A DNA stretch of 64,000 nucleotides from contig JAISCZ010000130.1 of assembly GCA_031265205.1 (NCBI GenBank), positions 62,001 to 126,000 of the forward strand. The letters run 5' to 3'. Below the pieces are notes generated by a model. It did not search any database, was not told where the DNA came from, and saw only the letters and a list, made by a program, of their open reading frames with translations. The stretch's first letter is position 1; each line of letters starts with the position of its first letter. Positions 27,964-36,513 of the stretch are shown here, piece by piece. Made by a program: the position numbers and the translations under genes. Origin of the DNA: Deltaproteobacteria bacterium. Its GTDB lineage: Bacteria; Desulfobacterota; Desulfarculia; Adiutricales; Adiutricaceae.

Positions 27964-29073
27964 TTAGTTAAGGCTCGTCAAGTTTCCGATTTCCCCGGGG
28001 ATATAGGGAAGCGTCACTTTGACCCGCGCGCCCATCGTCTCGTCCTGGCCCACGGCGACGGAGCCCTGGTGGGCCTCGGCGATGCGCTGGCTCACGGGAA
28101 GGCCCAAGCCCAAAGTTTGCTTTTTGGTGGTGTAGAAGGGGTTAAAAACCTTGCGGGAATCCTGGAAATTGACCCCGGGCCCGCTGTCGGTAAAAATGAT
28201 CTCGGCCTCGCCGCGCCGGTTGATTTCCACGCGGACAATCAGCCTCCCGCCCCCGGGCATGGCTTCCGCGGCGTTTAAGAGCACGTTTATAAAGAGCTGG
28301 CCCATAAGGCCCCGGTCCATTTCAATGACGAGATCCTTTTGCTCCACGAGGACCCCGATTCCTTTGGCCTTAAAAATCCCGTTTAAGGATTCCAACGCCC
28401 CGTCCAAAACCGCGGACAGGCGCTCGGGCTTCAAATCAAGCTTTAAGGGGCGGGTCATGGACTCAAAGCTCGTGAGGCACTCGTTGACCTCGCGCGCGGA
28501 ATAGCGGATCTCGTCGATTAAAGCCAAAAGCTCGCTTTCGCCGTTTCCGCCCAGCTCTTCCCCCACGATGGAGGCGCACAGCTCAATGCCCGCCAAAGGC
28601 CCGATGACCTTCTGGCTCACTTCCCCCGCCAGTTCCACGCTTTCCGCGAAAGCGCCGCCCCGCTGGAGCGTGGGGGCGCGCGGGACCATTTCCGGGACCA
28701 GGCCCGTGGCCAAAATGAGCCCACCGGGCCCGCCCAAGGCCAGACGCTTGAGCGCGAAGGCGTGGAGGCCCTCCCCGCTGGCCCCGGAAACCGTGACTTC
28801 GCGGCCCCTATCGTAGAGCTCCAAGCGGGCGCCCCCTTTGACCAAAGGATACAGGTAATCCGGCAGCTCCTGGCCTTCCCGGCCCTCGAGGCCCAAAAGC
28901 GTCCTGGCTTCAAGGTTCGCGAGAATGAGCCGCCCGTCGGCGTGGTAAACCAGGGTCGGCGAGGCGAGTTGGTCAAAAAGGCTGACCCAGGCTTCCGCGT
29001 CCCATTCCAGCGCCGGAAAAAGGCCCTCGTTAAAAGGGTTATGGCGGCTATCGCGCGCGTCTTGCAAAAACAT
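27964..29073 (-). CDS. flagellar sensor kinase homolog lacking the phospho-His
   Basis: This 369-residue protein has a PAS-like N-terminal part (~30-125) and a histidine-kinase core. The HATPase boxes are intact: N box INVLLNAAEAM (~277-287), G1 DSGPGV, F FNPFYTTKK and G2 GLGLPVSQRIAE. In the dimerisation helix the expected HEIRNPLxGIEL reads QKVIGPLAGIEL, so the phospho-accepting His is Gln154 (CAG at 28612-28614) and the following Glu is Lys. The flanking PLAGIEL match makes the alignment firm. It lies 63 bases upstream of the response regulator. A phosphatase, scaffold or pseudokinase role is possible. Confidence 0.8.
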   Translation of the reverse strand: MFLQDARDSRHNPFNEGLFPALEWDAEAWVSLFDQLASPTLVYHADGRLILANLEARTLLGLEGREGQELPDYLYPLVKGGARLELYDRGREVTVSGASGEGLHAFALKRLALGGPGGLILATGLVPEMVPRAPTLQRGGAFAESVELAGEVSQKVIGPLAGIELCASIVGEELGGNGESELLALIDEIRYSAREVNECLTSFESMTRPLKLDLKPERLSAVLDGALESLNGIFKAKGIGVLVEQKDLVIEMDRGLMGQLFINVLLNAAEAMPGGGRLIVRVEINRRGEAEIIFTDSGPGVNFQDSRKVFNPFYTTKKQTLGLGLPVSQRIAEAHQGSVAVGQDETMGARVKVTLPYIPGEIGNLTSLN

Positions 29074-29202
29074 ATGGCTTCCTCCTCCGCTTCAAATAAG
29101 CGACGCAATCGTGTTTAGCAAGCGCGGCGCCACATAATTTTTCTAATGATTACATATTCTTGCGCCTATAGCCGCGGCTTTTCCTCCGCGCGAGCCGGAT
29201 AA

Positions 29203-29218
29203 TGTCAAATTTTTGACA
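29203..29218. promoter_or_regulatory. palindrome upstream of the kinase gene
   Basis: TGTCAAA and TTTGACA flank two bases, a 16-bp palindrome 130 bases upstream of the kinase start. It may be an operator for the kinase-regulator operon. Confidence 0.4.
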
Positions 29219-29271
29219 GCCCCCCTTTCGCCCTCCTGCCCGGGGAATAGCCCGCCCGCTTAAATTGAGGC

Positions 29272-29380
29272 GCGCTTCGGCGCGCGAGCTTTGGCGCGCG
29301 AGCTTTGGCGCGCGCTTTGGCGCGCGAGCTTTGGCGCGCGACCTTTGGCGCGCGAGTGAGGCGCGCCCTGGCGCGCGCGA
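29272..29380. repeat. GCGCGC-rich short tandem repeats
   Basis: About six degenerate copies of a 12-14-base unit (CTTTGGCGCGCGAG) stand in tandem in the 860-base gap between the kinase and flgF genes. Unit length and spacing vary slightly. No coding function is seen. The remaining 29381-29890 holds no recognisable gene. Confidence 0.75.
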
Positions 29381-29890
29381 GCCCGCGGCGCCCGCCCGCG
29401 GCGAGCCAACTTAAAAAATCGCGAGCGCGATACTTCAAGGGCGGGCGCGCGCGACGCGCGGCGCGCGGAAAGGCTTGGGAGCGGAAAGGCTTGGACGGCG
29501 TTGGCCGTTCAAGCCGACCTTTGGCGGGCTCTGGCGGGCTAACGCTGGCTAAGGAAGATTTAGGCGACTTAAGGCTACGCGAGGCTATCCAGCGCGAACC
29601 TCAGGCGAGCGAGGCCGCCCTCCGAGCGCGCCGCTCTCTTTGGGGGAAAAGCTCAGGCGAGACTTTAGGTAGCCAAAATTTCCAGCGCGAAGGCCCGTCG
29701 CGCCCCAGCGGAAAGTTGGCCGGCTTTTCGCTTTAAGCCCAGAGAGCGGCGCCGGTCGCGAGCCTTAAACGGCTCGCGCCTCCGCGCCAAAAAGGTTCCG
29801 CGCCGTCGCGTGACCCGTCTTTTCCCTTTTCTTTCCCCTTTTTTTCCCGTCCCGCTAGAGGGACGCGCGGGCAAAAAAGACCCATCCCCT

Positions 29891-29907
29891 TTGGCCTTTA
29901 ATTTGCT
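29891..29907 (+). promoter_or_regulatory. sigma-54 promoter of flgF operon
   Basis: TTGGCCTTTAATTTGCT contains GG and GC exactly ten bases apart (29893-29894 and 29905-29906), as required for -24/-12 promoters. The flgF start is 27 bases beyond the -12 element, and GAAGGAG lies between. The divergent neighbour is a sigma-54 activator. Confidence 0.75.
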
Positions 29908-29932
29908 TTAATCCTCTCTGAAGGAGTTTTCC

Positions 29933-30640
29933 ATGTTCGTCGGACCCTATCCCTATCATTCAGGCAACACTTATCTGGGCATGATGGCCCAGGAAGAGCG
30001 CATGAACCTCGCCTCCAATAACATGGCCAACGTGAACACCGCCGGCTATAAAAAGGACGTGCCCATCTTTGAGGGGTATCTGGTCAAGCAGTCCAAGACC
30101 TATTTCGGGCAAGGGCCCTTTAAGCTCACGGAAAACGATTTGGACATGGCTTTGAACGGACCCGGTTTTTTCCAGATTGAGACGCCCAACGGCGTCCGCT
30201 ACAGCCGCAACGGGACCTTCAGCGTCAACGGCGCGGGCGAAATAGTCACCGCCGACGGCTATCCCCTCGTGGGCGCGGGCGTGGTCCCACCGGGGACCCT
30301 CAAAGTGATCGTGGAAAGGGAAGGCCAAGTGCAGGCCGTCAACGAGGACTTGGAGTCCGCGGTCATCGGCCAGATTGAGCTCGTGGAAATAGACGATCCC
30401 AATATGCTCATTAAAGAAGGCTACGATTTTTACGTCCCCAAGTCCCCGGACTTCGTTCCCCAGCCCGCCGCGAACACGACCATCGAGCAGGGCTTTCTGG
30501 AAATGAGCAACGTCAACCCCGTCAGCGAGTCCGTGGAACTCATCGACATCTACCGCGTCTACGAGGCGCTGCAGAAAATCGTCCACACTAAGCAGGAAAT
30601 GGATCAGAAGGCGACGGGCGAGCTCGGCAAACTGACCTAA
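29933..30640 (+). CDS. flgF: flagellar basal-body rod protein FlgF
   Basis: The 235-residue rod protein has the N-terminal rod motif NLASNNMANVNTAGYKKD (~27-44), a central FlgE/F/G-like region (ALNGPGFFQIETPNGVRYSRNGTFSVN) and the C-terminal helical segment QGFLEMSNVNP…IDIYRVYEALQK. FlgF is a proximal/distal rod component exported by the flagellar type III system. GAAGGAG precedes the ATG. It is first of flgF-flgG-flgA behind a sigma-54 promoter. Confidence 0.95.
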   Translation: MFVGPYPYHSGNTYLGMMAQEERMNLASNNMANVNTAGYKKDVPIFEGYLVKQSKTYFGQGPFKLTENDLDMALNGPGFFQIETPNGVRYSRNGTFSVNGAGEIVTADGYPLVGAGVVPPGTLKVIVEREGQVQAVNEDLESAVIGQIELVEIDDPNMLIKEGYDFYVPKSPDFVPQPAANTTIEQGFLEMSNVNPVSESVELIDIYRVYEALQKIVHTKQEMDQKATGELGKLT

Positions 30641-30727
30641 AGGCGCGTTCCGCGCCCGCGCGCCCCCCTCGCGCTTCTTTTTTTCCTGAAGACGAATTAC
30701 GCTAAGACTATAACGAGGCGACTTATT

Positions 30728-31510
30728 ATGATGCGCTCCCTTTACACCGCCGCCACCGGCATGATCGCCCAGCAGACCCATCTGGACGTCATCGCCCATA
30801 ACCTCGCCAACGTGAACACCACGGGTTTTAAGAAGAACCGGGCGGAATTCCAGGACCTGATCTATCAGACCCACAAGTTCGCGGGCACCGAGACCATCGG
30901 CGGCCAGCAGATCCCCGTGGGCGTTCAGGTCGGCTTGGGAACCAAGGTGAACACCACGGCCAAGATCCATACCCAGGGCGACTACGTCAAAACCGACAGC
31001 CCCTTAGACGTGGCCATTGAGGGCGAGGGCTATTTTAGGGTCTTGAGGAACGGCGAAATCTACTACACCCGCGACGGGGCCTTTAAGCTCAACAGCGACG
31101 GGGTCCTGGTGAGCCAGGACGGCAATCCCCTGGACCCGGAATTCGTGGTCCCGGCCGAGGCCGTGCATATCGCCATCGATCCCTTTGGCTTTATCTCGGC
31201 CATGGACGCCCGCCAGAACATTTTAGCCGAAGGCCGCTTCACCACTTCCCGCTTCGTCAACCCCCCGGGCCTCTTCGCCATGGGTTATAATATCTACGAG
31301 CCCACGGAAGCCTCCGGTCCCCCCATTGACGGCAACCCCGGCGAGGAAAGCTTCGGCACCATCGCCCACGGTTTTCTGGAACTCTCCAACGTCGAGGTGG
31401 TCATGGAAATGGTGGAAATGATCACCGCGCAAAGGGCCTACGAAATGAACTCCAAGGCCATCACCACTTCCGACGAAATGCTGGCCATCGCCAACAACCT
31501 CAAGCGTTAA
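30728..31510 (+). CDS. flgG: flagellar distal rod protein FlgG
   Basis: The 260-residue product begins MMRSLYTAATGMIAQQTHLDVIAHNLANVNTTGFKK, split as the FlgG rod motif, has the TKVNTTAKIHTQGD and AIEGEGYFRV segments, and ends with MVEMITAQRAYEMNSKAITTSDEML, the C-terminal rod consensus. It forms the distal rod. It starts 87 bases after flgF; family length and motifs are complete. Confidence 0.97.
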   Translation: MMRSLYTAATGMIAQQTHLDVIAHNLANVNTTGFKKNRAEFQDLIYQTHKFAGTETIGGQQIPVGVQVGLGTKVNTTAKIHTQGDYVKTDSPLDVAIEGEGYFRVLRNGEIYYTRDGAFKLNSDGVLVSQDGNPLDPEFVVPAEAVHIAIDPFGFISAMDARQNILAEGRFTTSRFVNPPGLFAMGYNIYEPTEASGPPIDGNPGEESFGTIAHGFLELSNVEVVMEMVEMITAQRAYEMNSKAITTSDEMLAIANNLKR

Positions 31511-31604
31511 GCCCCCAAGGGCGCCCTCTCTTGAGCCGGAGAGCGACGCGCCTATTATTTTAAGGATACGCGCCGCGCCTCTCTTCGCCCCGAAAGACTG
31601 AGCC

Positions 31605-32618
31605 ATGCCTCCCGCAGCCTCCCGCCCAGCCCGCTCTCCCCAACCGCGCTCCCGGTGGGCTCTCGCCGCGCTCGGCGCCCTCCTCTCTCTCCTCTGGGCC
31701 GCCTCTCCCCTCTGGGCCAGGGTGACCGTGATTGTCCCCGCGCAAAACTCCGTGACGGGTCCCCGCGTCCTTTTGGGGGACATCGCCAACGTGGTCCCCG
31801 ACGGACCGGAAGACCAGGCCCTCGCGGCTCTCTTGGAGGCCGCCGATTTAGGGGGCGCCCCGGGCCCCGGCCAAAAGCTGACCTTGCGCCGCCAGCAGTT
31901 CGAAAGCCGCCTGGAAAGCTCCGGGGCCCCGGTCAACGACGCCCGCTGGCTCATCCCCGACGTCGTGACCCTCACCGGCGGCGGCCAGGAGGCGGACTCC
32001 GACGTTATCCGCCGGGTTATCCTGGACTACCTCCAAAAATCCGAGCCCTACGCCTCGGGCCGCTTCGAGCTTATCAGCGTCGGCTCCGCCCCGGCCCCGG
32101 CCCTCCCCGCGGGCCAGGTCGAGTATCGCTTCGCGCCCCAGCCTTCCTCCAACCCCGGCTACTTGGCGGGGACCGTTTTTTTCTCCGTCGACGGCCGCGA
32201 AGCGGCCCGCCTCCGGGTCACCGCCCTCGTCGATCTCGAGGTCCCGGCCCTCTTGGCCGTCCGGGATCTTTCCCGGGGACATGTCCTCGCGGAAGAGGAC
32301 TTGACCGAAAGTTACGTCTCCTTCAGCCGGGCCAAAGGATCCTTAACCGATACTTCCCAAGCCGCGGGCCAAACCCTCAAGGTCAGCGTCCGAGCCGGCT
32401 CCCCTATCCGGGATAGGGATCTGCGGGTCACCTCCCTCATCTCCAAGGGCGACACGGTCTCCATCGTCGCCCAGGCCGGAGGCCTCAAGGTCACCGCCCT
32501 CGGCCAGGCCAAGGAAGACGGCGCCCTGGGCCAGACCATCTCCGTCGTCAATATGGACAGCAAGAAGATCGTCCTGGCCAAGGTTATCGGACCCGGCCAG
32601 GTGGAAGTGCTTTTTTAG
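31605..32618 (+). CDS. flgA: flagellar P-ring chaperone FlgA
   Basis: The 337-residue protein has a signal peptide (hydrophobic stretch ~20-35 ending ASPLWARV), a middle domain, and a C-terminal SAF/ChapFlgA part: VPALLAVRDLSRGHVLAEEDL, AGQTLKVSVRAGSPIRDRDL and the final KGDTVSIVAQAGGLKV and NMDSKKIVLAKVIGPGQVEV. FlgA assists P-ring assembly in the periplasm. The usual next genes flgH, flgI and flgJ are absent here; tandem terminators follow instead. Confidence 0.88.
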   Translation: MPPAASRPARSPQPRSRWALAALGALLSLLWAASPLWARVTVIVPAQNSVTGPRVLLGDIANVVPDGPEDQALAALLEAADLGGAPGPGQKLTLRRQQFESRLESSGAPVNDARWLIPDVVTLTGGGQEADSDVIRRVILDYLQKSEPYASGRFELISVGSAPAPALPAGQVEYRFAPQPSSNPGYLAGTVFFSVDGREAARLRVTALVDLEVPALLAVRDLSRGHVLAEEDLTESYVSFSRAKGSLTDTSQAAGQTLKVSVRAGSPIRDRDLRVTSLISKGDTVSIVAQAGGLKVTALGQAKEDGALGQTISVVNMDSKKIVLAKVIGPGQVEVLF

Positions 32619-32707
32619 CCCCCTTTGGCTCTCTTTTCTATTTTCAGTAAACCAAAACTTTAAGTCCACCTTAATCTCGCCTCGCGCGCGCCGCCGCGCG
32701 CCCCGCG

Positions 32708-32754
32708 AGCCCCTTCTCCCCCTTGGGCCTCCGTCCATGGGGGCTTCTTTTTTT
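32708..32754 (+). terminator. terminator 1 after flgA
   Basis: AGCCCC pairs with GGGGCT around a long loop and is followed by TCTTTTTTT. It sits in the first copy of a ~74-base direct repeat. Confidence 0.55.
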
Positions 32755-32945
32755 AAAAGCGCCTTTCTATCCACCTATTAATAAAGAGCCCCTCCCTTGG
32801 GCCCCCCGGCCATGGGGGCTTCTTTTTTTAAAAGCGCCTTTCTATCCACCTATTAATAAAGAGCCCCCCCCTTGGGCCCCCCGGCCATGGGGTCCTCCGC
32901 GCGCGGAAAAGCGCCTATCCATTATAATTAAGGGCCTCCCCCCGC
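32721..32945. repeat. ~74-base tandem repeat carrying terminators
   Basis: Two nearly identical 74-75-base units (start 32721 and 32795) and a third, shortened and degenerate copy (from 32870) stand in tandem. Each full unit holds CCATGGGGGCTTC, a T run and CTATCCACCTATTAATAAAG. The T run is lost in the third copy. Confidence 0.85.
32787..32829 (+). terminator. terminator 2 after flgA
   Basis: Second copy of the same hairpin (AGCCCC / GGGGCT, T run at 32823-32829) in the tandem repeat. Confidence 0.6.
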
Positions 32946-33454
32946 GCGTCAAGAAGGGTCTCCCTCCGCGCGCCTTTCCGCCCCCCGGGCCGGGGAAAAA
33001 GAGGCCTTATCCCCTCTTCTCCCTTCTTCCCCTTTCCCCTTTGGAATCTCTCGTCTTTTCCCCCGCGATAGCGTATAGTCGCCTCGAACGCGAGCGCTTT
33101 TCCGCCCCGCGCCGCCCTCCCCCAGGGCAACCCCCACGCCCTTTCCGCCTCCGCTCAATAGCCCCGACGGCCCCTTTCCCACCGCGCGGGCGGTTTTTTC
33201 CTCAGCCTCAACGAATTTCGGTGTACAAAAACTTCTCCCTCTCCGCGGCCACCTGAAAGGCGTCGGCCTACTGAAAGGGCCGGACCGGACCGGCGCGAGC
33301 CCCTGGCGCGGATCCGGCGCCCCGGGCAAGAGGGCGGCGGCGGGCTCTGATACGAAAAAAAACTAATAAATTCAGTGAGTTAACTTGCAACTCGCCCCCT
33401 TAAGCCCCCCTTGGCGCCCACGCGCTCCCGACCCTCCCAGACCCTTTCCGGCGA
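32946..33454. other. intergenic region, no gene seen
   Basis: C-rich, Pro-coding open frames only; nothing recognisable before the pilA promoter. Confidence 0.4.
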
Positions 33455-33472
33455 TTGGCGCCCAATTTGCTT
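33455..33472 (+). promoter_or_regulatory. sigma-54 promoter of pilA
   Basis: TTGGCGCCCAATTTGCTT has GG (33457-33458) and GC (33469-33470) ten bases apart, a strong -24/-12 match. The leader to pilA is about 110 bases. A possible sigma-70 pair (TTGTTT, 16 bases, AATAAT) lies further downstream around 33491-33518. Confidence 0.7.
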
Positions 33473-33592
33473 GACCGTTTGTCAAGATTCGCTTGTTTCG
33501 GCTTTACGCTTTGCAATAATCTTCAGGCCTCAGAAACCTGAAAAAATTAACCGGCCGCCATTTAGGCCGCGAACTTCACAGGAGTCCTCAAC

Positions 33593-34024
33593 ATGTTTGC
33601 CAAATTAACCGAGAAGCGCGAAGGCTTCACTCTTATTGAGCTTTTGATCGTCGTGGCCATCATCGGCATCCTGGCCGCCATCGCCATCCCCCAGTACGCC
33701 CGTTATCGTAAGGGCGCGCAGGACAACGCCGCTCAGTCCGCCTATCACGCCATCGCGACCGCCGAAGAAGCTTACTTCGTGCAGCATCCCGAGATTGGTT
33801 ACACCTCCGTTTATTCCACCGCCTTAGGTCTCGAAGCCGGCCTGGTCCGCGACCAGAACGTCATCTACGGCTCCCTCAAAAAGACCATCAGCTCCAATGG
33901 CACCCCCGGCTTCACCTTCGCCGTCCGCCACAAAGCCGAAGGCTCCACCATTTACTACTATGACAGCGCCAGCTCCGTCACGGTTCACTCCGGCACCGGC
34001 AACCTCTCCAACGGTTGGAACTAA
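33593..34024 (+). CDS. pilA: type IV pilin major subunit
   Basis: The 143-residue prepilin has an 11-residue leader ending KREG, cleavage before FTLIE (Glu5 present), and the hydrophobic N-terminal helix [20 protein letters not shown]. The globular part is Ser/Thr/Tyr-rich and lacks the paired cysteines common in gammaproteobacterial pilins. It is processed by PilD and polymerised at the inner membrane. AGGAG precedes the ATG, and a perfect terminator follows. A sigma-54 promoter upstream fits PilR-type control, but no pilSR is in the window. Confidence 0.95.
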   Translation: MFAKLTEKREGFTLIELLIVVAIIGILAAIAIPQYARYRKGAQDNAAQSAYHAIATAEEAYFVQHPEIGYTSVYSTALGLEAGLVRDQNVIYGSLKKTISSNGTPGFTFAVRHKAEGSTIYYYDSASSVTVHSGTGNLSNGWN

Positions 34025-34063
34025 GCTTTTAAGCGCTTAAGGCTCTCCGCTCGCGCTCTTTGA

Positions 34064-34114
34064 CAACGCCCCCCCGACCCTTCCCCCGCGGAGGGTCGGG
34101 GGGGCGTTGTTTTT
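34064..34114 (+). terminator. strong terminator of pilA
   Basis: Perfect 18-bp arms (CAACGCCCCCCCGACCCT / AGGGTCGGGGGGGCGTTG) with a ten-base loop, followed by TTTTT. Confidence 0.95.
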
Positions 34115-34121
34115 GGGGACA

Positions 34122-34130
34122 TGGTATAAT
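34122..34130 (+). promoter_or_regulatory. extended -10 promoter
   Basis: TGGTATAAT is a full extended -10 element directly after the pilA terminator. It would drive the membrane glycosyltransferase-like genes from 34219. No good -35 box is seen. Confidence 0.5.
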
Positions 34131-34218
34131 ATAGCCCAGCGGGGCGCCCCGCCGCGGCCTCCAGCCCCACCGCCCGCGTTCGCCCTTAGCCTTTGTTTTC
34201 GGTCAAGGCCCCATCCCC

Positions 34219-36513
34219 ATGCGCGACCACGCCCCCCCGCCAAGCTCCCGCCTCGAAGCCATCTTCGACTCCAATTTCGCCCTCCTCTTCCTCGCCCTCC
34301 TCGCGACCTTTTTCTATATCGCCGTCGCGACCGCCGGCTACGGCTGGCGCGACGGACCCGAATTCGCCGTCACGGCCACCTATCTGGACGTGGCCCACCC
34401 TTCGGGATTTCCCACCTATAACCTCCTCGCCAAAATTCTGACCTGGCTTCCCCTGGGCGCCATCGGCTTTCGCGTCACCGTCTTTACGGCCATGATGGGC
34501 GGGCTTTCCCTCTTTCTTCTCGCCGCCCTCGCGCGCTCCCTCCACAAGCTGGACCCCGCGCGCCCCGCTTACGGCTCCCTTTTAGCGCCCGTCCTCTTTT
34601 ACGGCCTGTGCCAGGCGGTCTTTGTCGCGGCCACGGAACTGGAGGTCTATTCCCTCAACTCCGCTTTTCTCCTCCTTTTAATCCTCCTCGCCACCAAGTG
34701 GCGCGAAGGCCGCGGGGAGGGCTTCCTCTATCTGGGCGGCTTCGTCTACGGGCTCTCCTGCGGCAATCACGCGGCCATGAGCCTTTACCTCCCCTTCCTC
34801 GCGCTCCTCGCCTGGTGGGGCGAGCCGTCCTCTTTTCCCCGCGCGGGCGCGCGCTCGCGCAATTTAAAGCGCCTCGGGATCCTCGCGCTCCTCTTCCTCG
34901 CGGGGCTCTCCGTCTACCTGCTGCTTTATGTCCGCTCCCAAACCGACTCCCTCCCGGTGGATTTCGGGAGAACCAACAGCCTCGCGCGTTTCTGGAACCA
35001 TATCTCCGACGCCAAGGACTCCGAGTACCACTTCAAAGGCGTGACCCAGACCGAGGATTTGCTCTTTTTTCTTCAAGTCCAGTTCAGAAACCTCACCTCT
35101 CCCCTCTTTTGGCTCTCGCTCCCCTTCGTCGGCTGGGGCCTTAGGTTTCTCTGGCGGCGCTTTCAGATCCTCTCCGTCGCCTTAGTCGCCCTGATCCTTA
35201 TCAACATGGGCTTTTTCTATTACTGGATCGACGGGAGTTCCGCCTTTATCCCCAGCGTCACGGCCTACTTTATCCTCTTCTGCGTGGGCCTGGGGCAGGC
35301 CGGACGCTGGCTCCGGGAGCGCCCCGCGCTCCCCCGCGAGATAGCGACCGCCCTCGGGGCCGCCGTTTTGGCGCTCTCTTTTCTTTCCCTGGGGCGCGAT
35401 AGGCTCCAAAACGCCGAGACCGTCTCGGGCTTCCAGTCCACGGAACTCTTTTTTCCCGACTTGGCCGCCCTCCCCCCCGACTCCCTGGTCATCCACCACG
35501 CCGCCTGGTTTCCGCTCCTCGCGCTGCAATACGTCTACGGGACGAGGCCGGACGTTTCCCTCATTTTCGCCTCGGGCCTTTTGGCCCCGCGGCTGATGGC
35601 CCCCCCGGAGCCGATCAAGCTCCCCTTGGCCTATTTCCCCACCGACGGCGACGGCGACCTCTTAAGCCCCCTCACCCCGGGGTTTCCCAATTTCTTTTTA
35701 AACGCCAATATGGACCGCGGCCGCCATGTCTTTACCCAATACGGGACGGAAATCGCTTTTCTCACTCCCTACCTCCGGCCCGGCGAGGAATTTCTGTGGC
35801 TGGCGGAAATCAAGCGCGACCCCAACGCCGGGATTTCGGCTATCCTGGACGGGACTTACGAGCGCTATCTGCGAAGGCTTACGCGCTATTTTTCCGCCTT
35901 CCCGGCGGAAGAGGGCGTGCCGATCCCGCCCAAGGCCCCGGCGCAGATGTACTACGTCCTCCGGGAAATTTTGGAGTTTACCTTCAAGCACCGCGAGTAC
36001 CTCCTCACCGCCGAGACCGCGGACAAGTTCCTCGCCGCCTTTTCCCTGGGAGGCTTAAACTACCTTCTCCCGACCGACGTTCTTTTAAACGCCAAGGGCC
36101 TGGTCGCCAACAGCTACCGCCTGGCGCGCGATTTCCCTAAGGCCGAGGCGGCGACGCGAGATCTGATCGCCCTGCGGCCCCATCTGGTCATCAACTGGAT
36201 CCTTTTGGGGCTTATCTACGATAACCAACGCCTCATTCCGCAAACCTTGGAAGCCTGGCGCAAGGCCGTCGACCTCGATCCCTATTCCAACACCGCCGTC
36301 AACCGCTACTTTTTGGCCCTCGCCAAATACCGGAGCCTTAAGGAGGCCACGGACTTTATCGGGCCCCTGATCGCCCAAATGGATAAAGACGGCCTCTATT
36401 TCACCCGGGATCTCTACGCCTATTACCGGGATTGCCTCGCGCTCCCGCCCACGCGGGAACTCCCGCCGGAGGGTAACTTTCTCTACCGCTCCATCTATGA
36501 GGGGAAAGAGTAG
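34219..36513 (+). CDS. DUF2723-type membrane glycosyltransferase-like protein with TPR tail
   Basis: The 764-residue protein has about ten membrane helices in residues 20-420 and a long C-terminal soluble part. The first loop has WRDGPEFAVTATYLDVAHPSGFPTY, the conserved D-x-x-E and AHP-x-GFPxY pattern of DUF2723/GT-C-like proteins, which are predicted to transfer sugars from lipid-linked donors. Residues ~640-720 look like TPR helices (ALRPHLVINWILLGLIYDNQ, AWRKAVDLDPYSNTA). It follows pilA, so a role in pilin or surface glycosylation is possible but unproven. The next gene begins at its stop codon. Confidence 0.75.
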   Translation: MRDHAPPPSSRLEAIFDSNFALLFLALLATFFYIAVATAGYGWRDGPEFAVTATYLDVAHPSGFPTYNLLAKILTWLPLGAIGFRVTVFTAMMGGLSLFLLAALARSLHKLDPARPAYGSLLAPVLFYGLCQAVFVAATELEVYSLNSAFLLLLILLATKWREGRGEGFLYLGGFVYGLSCGNHAAMSLYLPFLALLAWWGEPSSFPRAGARSRNLKRLGILALLFLAGLSVYLLLYVRSQTDSLPVDFGRTNSLARFWNHISDAKDSEYHFKGVTQTEDLLFFLQVQFRNLTSPLFWLSLPFVGWGLRFLWRRFQILSVALVALILINMGFFYYWIDGSSAFIPSVTAYFILFCVGLGQAGRWLRERPALPREIATALGAAVLALSFLSLGRDRLQNAETVSGFQSTELFFPDLAALPPDSLVIHHAAWFPLLALQYVYGTRPDVSLIFASGLLAPRLMAPPEPIKLPLAYFPTDGDGDLLSPLTPGFPNFFLNANMDRGRHVFTQYGTEIAFLTPYLRPGEEFLWLAEIKRDPNAGISAILDGTYERYLRRLTRYFSAFPAEEGVPIPPKAPAQMYYVLREILEFTFKHREYLLTAETADKFLAAFSLGGLNYLLPTDVLLNAKGLVANSYRLARDFPKAEAATRDLIALRPHLVINWILLGLIYDNQRLIPQTLEAWRKAVDLDPYSNTAVNRYFLALAKYRSLKEATDFIGPLIAQMDKDGLYFTRDLYAYYRDCLALPPTRELPPEGNFLYRSIYEGKE

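Noticed and set aside
29272-29380. CRISPR array
   Set aside because: Units are 12-14 bases and contiguous, with no spacers of constant length and no cas genes nearby.
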